DNA from: a virus
Direction: 5' to 3' (one strand)
Virus record (IMG/VR): IMGVR_UViG_3300044621_001461
Coordinates: 1-64,000 of that record
DNA length: 64,000 bases
Shown here: piece by piece, positions 38,308-46,299 of the stretch
Layout of the letters: every line of letters begins with the position of its first letter
Position numbering within the stretch: position 1 is the first letter of the stretch
Position numbers and translations under genes: made by a program
The notes under the pieces: generated by a model
The model's database searches: none
What the model was told of the DNA's origin: nothing
What the model saw: the letters and a program-made list of their open reading frames with translations, nothing else

Positions 38308-39222
38308 ATGGAAGCAAAGCCAGCTTTAAGATATCCACTTAAAAAAATTACCGATTCTGATGATTATTTAAAGATTGATATTTTGGAATATAAACCCCCT
38401 GGTTTTAGCAACCAACCAGATTCTTTTGCATTGAATACTTCAGATCAAACTTATGCAAATATAGGCGTTAAAGATATTTTAGATACAATTTTTCTTCCTA
38501 TTCCAGACAATCTTCAAGATAGTAATTCTGTAAGCTGGGGTTCTGATTCATTAAATCCTATTCAAGCGGCGGCAGGTAGTCTAGGTTCAGCAGTAGTTAA
38601 AGACGCCTTTACAGGAAATACAAAAAATATTATTGATAAAGTTCTAAAAGGTGCAACAAATATAGGTGAATTTGCTAAAACTGGATTAGGTCAAGATGTA
38701 ATTGCAGCGGGTGCTGCTGGTTTTGCTGCTCAAGCATTATTAGGAGTAGATAATGTCTCATCTTTTATAAGAAGACAATCTGGTGTTGTTGCAAATCAGA
38801 ATTTAGAACTTCTTTTTAGTGGAATTGCAATTAGACCAGAATTTTCATTTGCATATGATTTAGTTCCTAGGTCAAAAGACGAAAGTGAGATGGTTAAACA
38901 AATCATCAGAAGATTTAAATATCATAGTGCAGCAAAAAAGGGAAGTGCTACCTTTGGACCTGGTGCTGGGTTATTCTTAAAAGCACCAAACGTTTTCAAA
39001 ATTACGTACAGAAGTGGTAATCGAGACCATCCATTCCTAAATCGTTTTAAAGTTTGTGCATTAATTGGAATGTCTGTTGACTATGCTGCATCAGGAACAT
39101 ACGCAACTTACCCAGATGCAACACCAACACATATGAGAATGGGTCTTACATTTAAAGAACTCACACCAATTTACAGAGAAGATTATGAATCTGGTATCGG
39201 AAGAGATGGAGTAGGATACTAA
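38308..39222 (+). CDS. gp48: gp48 baseplate tail-tube cap
   Basis: 304 aa. RYPLKKITDSDDYLKIDILE at the start, VANQNLELLFSGIAIRPEFS and FAYDLVPRSKDES in the centre, and GMSVDYAASGTYATYPD before HMRMGLTFKELTPIYREDY at the end match gp48, which caps the baseplate hub and starts the tail tube with gp54. An Ala/Gly-rich hydrophobic segment (LGQDVIAAGAAGFAAQALLG) lies in the middle. Ends by one-base overlap with gp53. Confidence 0.82.
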   Translation: MEAKPALRYPLKKITDSDDYLKIDILEYKPPGFSNQPDSFALNTSDQTYANIGVKDILDTIFLPIPDNLQDSNSVSWGSDSLNPIQAAAGSLGSAVVKDAFTGNTKNIIDKVLKGATNIGEFAKTGLGQDVIAAGAAGFAAQALLGVDNVSSFIRRQSGVVANQNLELLFSGIAIRPEFSFAYDLVPRSKDESEMVKQIIRRFKYHSAAKKGSATFGPGAGLFLKAPNVFKITYRSGNRDHPFLNRFKVCALIGMSVDYAASGTYATYPDATPTHMRMGLTFKELTPIYREDYESGIGRDGVGY

Positions 39223-39872
39223 TGACTTACTTTAGAGAATTACCAAACCTAGAATATCAATCATTCTTACCTGATAGCAAATCATCAGATCAGTATTTAA
39301 CTGTAAAAAATCTTTTTCGTAGAGTTAAACTTCGCGATGATTTACAAAATGTATTTACAGTTTTTGATAAGTACCAAATTGTTGATGGCGCTCGTCCAGA
39401 AACAGTTGCAGAAGAACTTTATGGAAGTACTCAATACGACTGGGTAGTCATTGTAAGTGCTGGTATTACTCGTATTAGAGATGAATGGCCACTATCAAGT
39501 AAAGATATCTATGATTATTCTTATGAAAAGTATGGTAATGATTTAAATGCAATTCACCATTATGAAACTACCGAAGTTAAAGACTCTCAAAACAGACTAA
39601 TTCTACCTGCTGGTAAAGTAGTTGATGCCAACTTTACAATTCCAAATCCAAGTCTTCCAACAGCAACATTAAATCCAGTAACTGGCGTAAGTAACTATGA
39701 ATATGAGGTTGCTAAAAATGAAGAAAAAAGAACAATTTATGTTTTAAAACCAATCTATCTACAACAAATTATCAATGATACAAGAAAAGCGATGACTTAT
39801 GATAAATCATCGCAGTATGTAGATAATAGATTGATTAGAACTGAAAATACTAAAGCATCAAATCCATTTTAA
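39222..39872 (+). CDS. gp53: gp53 baseplate wedge protein
   Basis: 216 aa. MTYFRELPNLEYQSFLPDSK, then KNLFRRVKLRDD, FDKYQIVDGARPETVAEELYG and YDWVVIVSAGITRIRDEWPL are typical of T4 gp53, the last wedge subunit, with its LysM-like N-terminal region. The last 15 bases overlap the convergent minus-strand gene 39858..40448. Confidence 0.85.
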   Translation: MTYFRELPNLEYQSFLPDSKSSDQYLTVKNLFRRVKLRDDLQNVFTVFDKYQIVDGARPETVAEELYGSTQYDWVVIVSAGITRIRDEWPLSSKDIYDYSYEKYGNDLNAIHHYETTEVKDSQNRLILPAGKVVDANFTIPNPSLPTATLNPVTGVSNYEYEVAKNEEKRTIYVLKPIYLQQIINDTRKAMTYDKSSQYVDNRLIRTENTKASNPF

Positions 39873-40448
39873 TTCTAGATTCTTATCAAACATCATCACA
39901 TATCGGTGCTTGCGGGAGCGGTCTTTCCATTCTCCTTCAGCACCTTTTACTTTTCCACGAGAGTGTTTAGTTCCGTCTGAATAATAGAAATCTTTTTTAG
40001 GGTCTGTGAGACCTACATACTTAAAGTTACAAGCACGATAAATTGTACCAGAATGGTAATCTGAATCAGCATAAGAAATGATTGCTTTAACTTCAGTATC
40101 TTTCCGAAGTTGTCTAATCGCTCGTGACACAAACCAAGAAGTGATGTTATATTCGCATGACTGCGTACTAGGTTCGATGCAAAGTCTTGAGAGTTCGAAG
40201 AGTCCTTGTTGTTCATTTCGTTCTAATCCAAAAGCACCTTGTGCTATTTCTGGTACTGGTAAGTTTGTAAAAACGCAGGCACCTAATGATCCGCCAATAT
40301 TCATTATATCTGTAAAAGATTTTTTATACAAAGAATAATTATATCCGCTTTTGAAATCTTTTGATATATCTTTAAGATAATGATGATTATATAATAATTC
40401 TTTTATTTCTGATTTTGGAACTTTTTGAATATAATAATCACTTTTCAT
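39858..40448 (-). CDS. GNAT-fold, Mom-like protein
   Basis: 196 aa from the ATG at 40448 (a GTG three codons upstream is possible). GACVFTNLPVPEIAQGAFGL, LFELSRLCIEP, WFVSRAIRQLRKDTEVKAII and SYADSDYHSGTIYRACNFKY are the signature of a phage family I associate with Mom-type adenine-modification acyltransferases, but family members vary in function. It could modify phage DNA against restriction (inference). Converges on gp53. Confidence 0.6.
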   Translation of the reverse strand: MKSDYYIQKVPKSEIKELLYNHHYLKDISKDFKSGYNYSLYKKSFTDIMNIGGSLGACVFTNLPVPEIAQGAFGLERNEQQGLFELSRLCIEPSTQSCEYNITSWFVSRAIRQLRKDTEVKAIISYADSDYHSGTIYRACNFKYVGLTDPKKDFYYSDGTKHSRGKVKGAEGEWKDRSRKHRYVMMFDKNLELKWI

Positions 40449-41109
40449 AAAAAACACTATACTTGTAAATATAATATTTTGATCTACCAGTCATTTTTAC
40501 AGCATCTTTTATGCAATCATATACTACACCATTATAGCATAGTTTTCTCGCTCTTGGATTTTTGCCTCCCATTATATCTGAATTTTGAATACCATTATTC
40601 CAAGGTTTTCTTCCCTTACAAGAATCACTTATTTTTTTCCTAACTTCTGGTCTTTTAGTCGGATTTTTATCTCCAACTAATTTTCCTCTTGCCCTTAAAC
40701 CTTTTTCTATATCCGATTGCTTTCTTTTTTCGGTCATAGTTTTTGGAGTTCCTCTATTTGCTTCTGCAATTTTTCTTTTATGAGATTCGGATAAAGGTTT
40801 TCCAAGTCTTGCTTTTTTTCTGTTTTGAATATCTTGTTCGGTCATTACTTTTTTAGAGCATCCTTTTCCACCATCAGTTTTGTTATGAAGAATACCTGTT
40901 CCTAAATCTTTTCTACCAAAGATTGAAATCATATAAATTTCGTGTCTAAATGCCTCTTCTTCGGAAAGATTTTTCTTTAAGAATAAAATTCTCTTTTTTG
41001 ATGGTGGATAAAAACCACTATGCTTTAAAAATGCTCTTCTACCCTTTCCTTTCCCAATATAGTAAGGAGTTCCATCTTCACGCAAGTATGCGTAAGTGTA
41101 GTATTCCAT
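40438..41109 (-). CDS. GIY-YIG homing endonuclease with NUMOD3
   Basis: 223 aa. GIY-YIG domain at the N-terminus (YYTYAYLREDGTPYYIGKGK, catalytic-type Arg in GKGRRAF, Glu in AFRHEIYMISIFGR). Then NUMOD3-like units (LSESHKRKIAEANR, RPEVRKKISDSCKG) and a C-terminal DNA-binding tail (YDCIKDAVKMTGRSKYYIYK). Closely related to 12537..13304. Located just downstream of gp32 with the shared leader at 41122..41190. Confidence 0.88.
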   Translation of the reverse strand: MEYYTYAYLREDGTPYYIGKGKGRRAFLKHSGFYPPSKKRILFLKKNLSEEEAFRHEIYMISIFGRKDLGTGILHNKTDGGKGCSKKVMTEQDIQNRKKARLGKPLSESHKRKIAEANRGTPKTMTEKRKQSDIEKGLRARGKLVGDKNPTKRPEVRKKISDSCKGRKPWNNGIQNSDIMGGKNPRARKLCYNGVVYDCIKDAVKMTGRSKYYIYKYSVFYEK

Positions 41110-41121
41110 CTGCTTCTAAAT

Positions 41122-41190
41122 TAAGGTCGCAATAGTATTTATAATAAAATAGGGTGGATTTCTCCACCCTTCTCTAAAAGTGCGACCTTA
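41122..41190 (-). promoter_or_regulatory. Endonuclease leader: late promoter and terminator inside inverted repeat
   Basis: Perfect 10-bp arms TAAGGTCGCA (41122..41131) and TGCGACCTTA (41181..41190), a perfect 8-bp hairpin (41151..41170) before ATTTTATT, and TATAAATA (41136..41143). The hairpin probably also ends the gp32 transcript. Confidence 0.8.
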
Positions 41191-41212
41191 TTAGAGCATT
41201 AATATTTAGACA

Positions 41213-42139
41213 TCAATCATCAGATGCTAATTTTGCGAAATACGACAACGCATCATCGTCCTCATCTTCCTCAACCGCAGCAGCACGGCGGGTGGGTTGA
41301 AGATTGTTGAGTTCGGTGCGAAGATCTTCATCAAGATCTTTCGCAGGACCACGGGAATAGGTCTCTTCTTCAGCAACTTCTTCATCCACACGGCGGGAAC
41401 CTTTGGAACCCAACACATAGTCAAGACGCTTCTTCAATTCATCATAAGACTTGAACTGATCAGCAGCAACAAGTTCAGCAAGAGAATATTGCTTCTTCCA
41501 GATTGCTTCCATTGCATCATCGTCGTCCAGCAAAGCACCTTGTGCGGCAAACTCACTGGAATCATAGTTGCGATAACCAGCAACGTTCTTTGCCTTCAGT
41601 TTGAAGTTAGCACCTTGCCAGAAATCAAACGGATCAATTGCTTCCTCATCTTCAAACTCAGGTTGCATTGCAGCAGTCAGTTTGTCAAAGATCTTCTTAC
41701 CAAACTTATACAGGAAGACCTTACCTTCGTTGGAGGGATTAGCAGGGTCCTTCACAACGTAAATGTTGGAGATATAAGTCAGTTTACGCTTCTGCTTGCG
41801 GGCAAGTTCCTTACCAGCATCAGTGCCGTTGTTCCAGAGTTCAGAGTTCAGTTCCGACACAGGATCCTTCTGACCCAGAGTAGTCAAACTTGATTCTATA
41901 TACCATCCGCCAGGACCTTGAAATGCGTGACTGTAGAGTTTCACGAATGGTAGGTCCTCACCATTCGGAGCAGGAAGAAAACGAATAACAGCGAATCCAT
42001 TACCTGCTTTATCACATTCTAAACGCCATACACGTTCATCGGAGGAAGAACTTGAGGAATTCATCTTCTCAACTTCCTTAACAAGTTTGGCGGTAAGATT
42101 ACCGAGTTTGGATTGTTTTTTAAGATTTTGAAAGCTCAT
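41213..42139 (-). CDS. gp32: Single-stranded DNA-binding protein gp32
   Basis: 308 aa. N-terminal basic helix (LKKQSKLGNLTAKLVKEVEK) for cooperative binding, OB-fold core with FAVIRFLPAP, WYIESSLTTLGQKDPVSELN, KLTYISNIYVVKDP and LYKFGKKIFDKL, and an acidic C-terminal tail (EEDEDDDALSYFAKLASDD) that recruits replication proteins. The zinc Cys/His ligands of T4 gp32 are not evident in the core. A consensus early promoter lies upstream at 42194..42222, before an HNH gene that separates it from gp59. Confidence 0.92.
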   Translation of the reverse strand: MSFQNLKKQSKLGNLTAKLVKEVEKMNSSSSSSDERVWRLECDKAGNGFAVIRFLPAPNGEDLPFVKLYSHAFQGPGGWYIESSLTTLGQKDPVSELNSELWNNGTDAGKELARKQKRKLTYISNIYVVKDPANPSNEGKVFLYKFGKKIFDKLTAAMQPEFEDEEAIDPFDFWQGANFKLKAKNVAGYRNYDSSEFAAQGALLDDDDAMEAIWKKQYSLAELVAADQFKSYDELKKRLDYVLGSKGSRRVDEEVAEEETYSRGPAKDLDEDLRTELNNLQPTRRAAAVEEDEDDDALSYFAKLASDD

Positions 42140-42193
42140 TTTGGATTACTTTGGATAAATTGGATTTGTCGGATTTGGTTTTGCGACAACTTT

Positions 42194-42222
42194 ATTATAG
42201 AAGACCTATAAAGGGATGTCAA
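42194..42222 (-). promoter_or_regulatory. Sigma70-type promoter of gp32
   Basis: TTGACA (42217..42222), 17-base spacer, TATAAT (42194..42199), 55 bases before the gp32 start; overlaps the end of the HNH gene. Confidence 0.88.
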
Positions 42223-42719
42223 GCCCTGGTCCAACCTTTATGCTGTTTTCTGCCATACTTTCCTCTTAATGTAGAAGTCATGGCACCTTGATCTAAATTA
42301 TTTTCAATACAAAATTGTTTTAAGTTTGTTGTAGTATGAATTTTTCCAGTAGGATCTTTTAACCTCCAAGTAATTGGATTTTTAATGTACTTATTTTTTC
42401 TTGATATTCTACCGTGTAAGGAGCACAAAGAAATATTTTCAGATTGAGTTCCCCATTTCAAATTATTAATATTATTATTTTTTGGATTATCATCTAAATG
42501 AAGAACATTTGGATAATTGTTTGGATTTTCTAAAAAAGATTTTGCTACTAAACGATGAATATATGAAGAAACCCATTTTCCTTCATCACTTTTAATAGAT
42601 ACAAACTTATATCCACAATTATTTTCATAAGAATTTATATAATCTTTTTTAGATAAAGAAAATACCTTTCCAGTATCTTCAATAAGATAATTAGAAAATC
42701 CTTCTATTTTATTAAACAT
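42219..42719 (-). CDS. HNH homing endonuclease (NUMOD4-HNH-NUMOD1 type)
   Basis: 166 aa. NUMOD4-like start (FNKIEGFSNYLIEDTGKVFS), HNH_3 core SYIHRLVAKSFLENPNNYPN, then VLHLDDNPKNNNINNLKWGT (His and Asn ligands), and a C-terminal NUMOD1/IENR1 tail (TTTNLKQFCIENNLDQGAM, GRKQHKGWTRA). Free-standing between DUF1825-like and gp32 genes. Its leader hairpin carries a late promoter in the loop (42730..42759). Confidence 0.85.
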   Translation of the reverse strand: MFNKIEGFSNYLIEDTGKVFSLSKKDYINSYENNCGYKFVSIKSDEGKWVSSYIHRLVAKSFLENPNNYPNVLHLDDNPKNNNINNLKWGTQSENISLCSLHGRISRKNKYIKNPITWRLKDPTGKIHTTTNLKQFCIENNLDQGAMTSTLRGKYGRKQHKGWTRA

Positions 42720-42729
42720 ATTAGTTAGT

Positions 42730-42768
42730 GTCTTTTACTATATTTATTTAGTAAATGACATTATTATA
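42730..42768 (-). promoter_or_regulatory. Hairpin with late promoter in its loop, and upstream TATAAT
   Basis: Arms TTTACTA and TAGTAAA plus outer GTC/GAC (42730..42759) enclose AATAAATA, the late motif. TTGCTATAAT (-10 at 42763..42768) lies just upstream. The gene-proximal arm is about 10 bases before the HNH start. Confidence 0.65.
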
Positions 42769-42780
42769 GCAAAGATACCC

Positions 42781-43113
42781 TCAGCGGTCAATGAATTGCT
42801 TGAGAGACTCAATGGTTTTAGTCATACTGCCAAATAATATACTCATATCAGTTTCTGGGGGAAATCCCATCAGTGCCACTGATTTGCGTAGGTTCTCTTT
42901 CATTTCAATCGCCTTTGGATCATCTGAAAGAGATAACCTAGTATACATCACTCTTTGCTTTTCTAGCAAGAGTTCAAGTTTTTCAATGTGTTCCAGTTTG
43001 GTCTCGCGGGACATTGCACCAAAAGTAAGAATACTTCCGTAAATTTCTTCTTGCAACTTGTTAATTTCTTTCAGTTCATCCTGAATAATATTGGAGTCAA
43101 AAAAGTTACTCAT
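42781..43113 (-). CDS. DUF1825-like cyanophage protein
   Basis: 110 aa. FFDSNIIQDELKEINKLQEE, LEHIEKLELLLEKQRVMYTR, LSLSDDPKAIEMKENL and GFPPETDMSILFGSMTKTIE follow the pattern of DUF1825, a cyanobacterial family of about 100 residues. All-helical. It lies between gp59 and gp32 and is conserved there in cyanophages as I recall, so a role in replication or late transcription is likely but unproven. Overlaps gp59 by 8 bases. Confidence 0.65.
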   Translation of the reverse strand: MSNFFDSNIIQDELKEINKLQEEIYGSILTFGAMSRETKLEHIEKLELLLEKQRVMYTRLSLSDDPKAIEMKENLRKSVALMGFPPETDMSILFGSMTKTIESLKQFIDR

Positions 43114-43702
43114 CTATAATTGTCCTTAAAATCTTTTTAAACTGGAATACATCCGTATTTAGGAATGGTGTATATTTTTTGATTTTTAAACTTACGGTTT
43201 CCCACACTGGATCTAGCAATTTCTTATCAAAATCTTTTGAGAAATGGAATATTTTTTCGTAGATTGTTAAGGTTTCTAGCGACAATTGCCCGCTTAGAAA
43301 CTTTTTGAGGACTGGTGGATGCCCTTTGGAACAATTCAAGGCATCCTCTAATTTGGTCTCCAAGAAGAATTCGTTGCTTTGTTCCTTGAATAAGTAAGTC
43401 AAACTCTGTTGTCTCCGCATCCAATCTGCGTAAGTCCTTTCTCCAGAGTTGATAATTTCTCCAATCCATATTTGATTTACGCTAGTAGATTCTACAAAGT
43501 TTGCAACCAAGAAATTAACAATCTCTTCGTCCTTATACTTTCGACTTGTTTTTTCGAACCAGTATTTATCGGTTCGACGGTTAAACGATGTTACAGACGC
43601 ACGGACTTTTTTATTATATTTGAAGTAATCATATTTTGGATTACTAAAATGCGATTTCAAAGCAAGGTATTCACAATAAACTTGATATGGAGACACCTTC
43701 AA
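43106..43702 (-). CDS. gp59: gp59 helicase loader
   Basis: 198 aa. VSPYQVYCEYLALKSHFSNP, YFKYNKKVRASVTSFNRRTD, KYWFEKTSRKYKDEEIVNFL and GHPPVLKKFLSGQLSLETL match T4 gp59, which binds forks and gp32 and loads the gp41 helicase. A TTGACT-17-TATGAT promoter lies 24 bases upstream. Confidence 0.88.
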   Translation of the reverse strand: MKVSPYQVYCEYLALKSHFSNPKYDYFKYNKKVRASVTSFNRRTDKYWFEKTSRKYKDEEIVNFLVANFVESTSVNQIWIGEIINSGERTYADWMRRQQSLTYLFKEQSNEFFLETKLEDALNCSKGHPPVLKKFLSGQLSLETLTIYEKIFHFSKDFDKKLLDPVWETVSLKIKKYTPFLNTDVFQFKKILRTIIDE

Positions 43703-43725
43703 TTTATTACATTACAATCGTATGT

Positions 43726-43754
43726 ATCATACCACGCTTCTGGAGTGAAGTCAA
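43726..43754 (-). promoter_or_regulatory. Sigma70-type promoter of gp59
   Basis: TTGACT (43749..43754), 17-base spacer, TATGAT (43726..43731); the -35 box overlaps the stop of the GIY-YIG gene. Confidence 0.75.
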
Positions 43755-44239
43755 TCTGCCTTTTCAAGTTTTTTCTGGTGATAAAGTTCTCGTTTGCGTT
43801 GATTTAATCTATCTTTATTTTTAGCACGCCAAGCACGCTCTGTCTCACGACGCCTCTCTATTCTTTTGTCTCTCCACGCTTTCACCCTCTCTGGGTTTGC
43901 GTGGTAATATTTCTTATTATACTCACGCATATATTCTTTCTTATGCTTCTCACGCAATATAGGGTCAAGCGGCAAACTTGAGCCATTTTTTCCGCCATCG
44001 TGTATATTAATTAGTATTCCACCATCACATTTTCTACCATAGACAGAGATTAACCATTCTTCGAATATGTAGGCATCTTCTTCAATATCAAAATATTTTA
44101 TAATCTTAATTCTGTCTTTATCGACAGGGCATATATCTCCGCCACCTCTAATATGAGGATTATAGCACCTTCTACCAATACCTTTACCAACATAATAAGG
44201 AGTCATATCCTCTCTCAAATAGAGATAAACGTAATACAT
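43751..44239 (-). CDS. GIY-YIG homing endonuclease
   Basis: 162 aa from the ATG at 44239 (MYYVYLYLREDMTPYYVGKG); an in-frame ATG at 44263 lies in the leader arm. YVYLYLRED...YYVGKG, Arg in GIGRRCYN and Glu in FEEWLISVYGR are the GIY-YIG catalytic positions. The C-terminus is strongly basic (REYNKKYYHANPERVKAWRD, then ERRRETERAWRAKNKDRLNQ), a HeH-type DNA-binding tail in place of NUMOD3. Inserted between gp33 and gp59. Confidence 0.85.
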   Translation of the reverse strand: MYYVYLYLREDMTPYYVGKGIGRRCYNPHIRGGGDICPVDKDRIKIIKYFDIEEDAYIFEEWLISVYGRKCDGGILINIHDGGKNGSSLPLDPILREKHKKEYMREYNKKYYHANPERVKAWRDKRIERRRETERAWRAKNKDRLNQRKRELYHQKKLEKAD

Positions 44240-44251
44240 TTCTGCTCTTAA

Positions 44252-44324
44252 CTTAGGTGACATAAGTATTTATACAAGAAAAGGGCATCAAGTGCCCTCC
44301 TCTACCTGAAAAGTGTCACCTAAG
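44252..44324 (-). promoter_or_regulatory. Endonuclease leader: late promoter and terminator inside inverted repeat
   Basis: Perfect 10-bp arms CTTAGGTGAC (44252..44261) and GTCACCTAAG (44315..44324), a hairpin AGGGCA/TGCCCT (44282..44298) followed by TTTTCTT, and TATAAATA (44267..44274). Arm sequences differ from the 13317..13390 copy in matched, compensating positions. Confidence 0.82.
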
Positions 44325-44348
44325 TCAGGCATCATTATTTAGTTATAA

Positions 44349-44609
44349 TCACAAAGGCAATTTTGCTCTCGATGTTTTTTTCATAAAATTAAGATTGATA
44401 GCATCATATTTCAATCTTTCTTTCAGAGGTTTTGAAATAAGTTTTGTTACTGAATCTACCTCAAGATTATTGATTTCACAATAATGACAAATAGCATCAA
44501 TGTAATTCATATTTTCACTTGACACAATGTGCTCTATTTCAAGAGAAAACTTGGAAGGTGTAAGAAACTTATTTTCTATAACTTGTTCTAATTCTTTATT
44601 TGGTTCCAT
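44349..44609 (-). CDS. gp33: gp33 late-transcription co-activator
   Basis: 86 aa from the ATG at 44609 (MEPNKELEQVIENKFLTPSK); the longer frame to 44708 lies over the exonuclease gene. SLEIEHIVSSENMNYIDAIC, HYCEINNLEVDSVTKLIS and LKERLKYDAINLN follow T4 gp33 (IIEKMVEEFGMSYLEATTAF...), which joins RNA polymerase to the gp45 clamp at late promoters. Its position next to gp59 also fits. It would serve the NATAAATA promoters of this genome. Confidence 0.72.
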   Translation of the reverse strand: MEPNKELEQVIENKFLTPSKFSLEIEHIVSSENMNYIDAICHYCEINNLEVDSVTKLISKPLKERLKYDAINLNFMKKTSRAKLPL

Positions 44610-45279
44610 ATGATTCCAGTTTATCTCTAACAAACTCTCTAATGTATTCGGTGAGTAGTTTGATGTACTTTGATTTGTCTCTTTCTTCATAGACGACGCA
44701 TTCTCCATTTTCGCAAGCCATAATGATTACAAGTTTTTTAACTGAAATACCAGTCAGTTCGTAAAGCATACACCCATATGCCATACATTGAACAAAATAA
44801 TGTTCGATCCACTCGCGTGGTTTTGGTTTTTTAGAAGTCTTGAAGTCTATGATTGCCAATTCGCCATTGTATTCTGCAATACAATCGACGGTTCCCGCAA
44901 TACCTAATTGCTTACTATATAGGGAACCTTCAAGAGCGTGAATATTATTTATATTCTTGAGAGTTGACTTAGAAATATTGAACAGAAACTCTGAGATTGG
45001 AAGAATATCCGTAGGAAGATCTTGATTTTTCAGAAAATACTCTGTAAGAGTATGCATATCCGTACCACGACTTGTTGCAAGTTTTGTGATACGGTCTGCT
45101 TCCTTATCTCCAACTTTCTTACGCCACTTCACAAAGATTTCTTTGTTAAAATGACTTGTAACAGAAGTAATTGAAACAAGTTTGAGTAGTTCTTCTTCCT
45201 CTGGAATTGAATAATATCGAACACCATCTATAGTCTCCCGTTCAAGTTTCGGAAGAATCAAATCAACGTGATTGAACAT
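44596..45279 (-). CDS. PD-(D/E)xK exonuclease-like protein
   Basis: 227 aa. RGTDMHTLTEYFLKN, LGIAGTVDCIAEYNGELAII and DFKTSKKPKP give motif I (His/Glu), motif II Asp and motif III D-x-K of RecB-type nucleases, and YFVQCMAYGCMLYEL is the usual Q-x-x-x-Y helix. Likely a DNA exonuclease in recombination or host DNA breakdown. Overlaps PhoH by one base and gp33 by 14. Confidence 0.78.
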   Translation of the reverse strand: MFNHVDLILPKLERETIDGVRYYSIPEEEELLKLVSITSVTSHFNKEIFVKWRKKVGDKEADRITKLATSRGTDMHTLTEYFLKNQDLPTDILPISEFLFNISKSTLKNINNIHALEGSLYSKQLGIAGTVDCIAEYNGELAIIDFKTSKKPKPREWIEHYFVQCMAYGCMLYELTGISVKKLVIIMACENGECVVYEERDKSKYIKLLTEYIREFVRDKLESYGTK

Positions 45280-46034
45280 TAAAAACCTGCTTCTAGTTTT
45301 GCAATAATATATTCCTTGACAAGTCCAGAACGAACAATATCATCAACACCAAACTCAATTATATCAAAAGATGGCATTTTACGCAAGACTGTCATAAAAT
45401 CTACAATACCATTTCGCTCATTGGTCTTTTGTAAATCTGATTGGGTAGCGTCACCACAGAACATAATTTTTGAGTTTTCGCCAACACGAGTGATAATGGA
45501 ATCAAGCTCATGATATGACATGTTTTGGAACTCATCTACAATAATGATAGAATTATCAAGCGTGGTTCCTCTTAAGAATGAAGTACTCCAGAACTTAATT
45601 GTTTCTTGAGACTTTAAGTTGCCGTAAAGCATCTCGAACTCAGCATCAGAAGGCATTTGGAACATATACTTCACCATATTCTTATAAGGAATCTGGTAGA
45701 TATCTGATTTGTCCTCATAGGAACCAGGAAGAAAACCAATTTCTCTGGTGGCAACTAAAGAACGAACGAGATAGATTTTCTCATAAGGAGTTCTTTCATC
45801 AAGAACTTCACGAAGAGCATTATAAAGAGTGATGAAAGTCTTACCTGTTCCTGCACATCCATAAGCAACTAAATGCTTTTGTTTTGAATAAGATTCAAAA
45901 AGTTTTCTTTGATTGTCTGTGAGTGGGTCAATATCTAACAGATATTCACTTCCGAGTGCCTTCTTTCTTTTCATTTGACGGGTTGTAAGACCAACACCGA
46001 TTGGTTGGTCATTCGTCCTTTTTCTTCTTGCCAT
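45279..46034 (-). CDS. phoH: PhoH-like ATPase
   Basis: 251 aa. Walker A AYGCAGTGKT (about residue 59), KIYLVRSLVATREIGFLPGS, Walker B IIIVDEFQNMS and the sensor FCGDATQSDLQ are those of PhoH, frequent in cyanophages; role uncertain (RNA helicase or phosphate-stress associated). Starts one base after the 80-aa gene's stop and is coupled to the exonuclease gene. Confidence 0.92.
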   Translation of the reverse strand: MARRKRTNDQPIGVGLTTRQMKRKKALGSEYLLDIDPLTDNQRKLFESYSKQKHLVAYGCAGTGKTFITLYNALREVLDERTPYEKIYLVRSLVATREIGFLPGSYEDKSDIYQIPYKNMVKYMFQMPSDAEFEMLYGNLKSQETIKFWSTSFLRGTTLDNSIIIVDEFQNMSYHELDSIITRVGENSKIMFCGDATQSDLQKTNERNGIVDFMTVLRKMPSFDIIEFGVDDIVRSGLVKEYIIAKLEAGF

Positions 46035-46035
46035 A

Positions 46036-46278
46036 TTAGAGTTTCTTTACGGTTGAACCAGGTGCTTTTGATGCTTTCTCTAGGACAGTATTCCACGAAG
46101 GGTGTTTTGAGGTTAATTTATTCCTCCACTCACCAACTTCCCCTGGTGTAGCACATCCTTGACTCCAATCTCTGGTCCAGTCAGGATTGTCCTTATACCA
46201 TTGCATAATATCATTGACACTCATTTCAATGACTTTCGTTTCACCTGTTTCTTTGTTAATAAGAGGATAAATTGCCAT
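46036..46278 (-). CDS. Conserved-looking small protein
   Basis: 80 aa. YPLINKETGETKVIEMSVND, WYKDNPDWTRDWSQGCATPG and KLTSKHPSWNTVLEKASKAP; relatives in cyanophages as I recall. The N-terminus resembles the FmdB-type zinc-ribbon start but lacks its Cys pairs. A late promoter AATAAATA lies 23 bases upstream. Confidence 0.65.
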   Translation of the reverse strand: MAIYPLINKETGETKVIEMSVNDIMQWYKDNPDWTRDWSQGCATPGEVGEWRNKLTSKHPSWNTVLEKASKAPGSTVKKL

Positions 46279-46299
46279 AAGTTATAATTTCAAGATAAT

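Noticed and set aside
41297-41893. 198-codon plus-strand frame
   Set aside because: Antisense to gp32; no domain and no ribosome-binding site.
44609-44708. N-terminal extension of gp33 to 44708
   Set aside because: Lies entirely over the exonuclease gene and lacks a ribosome-binding site; ATG at 44609 gives a T4 gp33-like protein.
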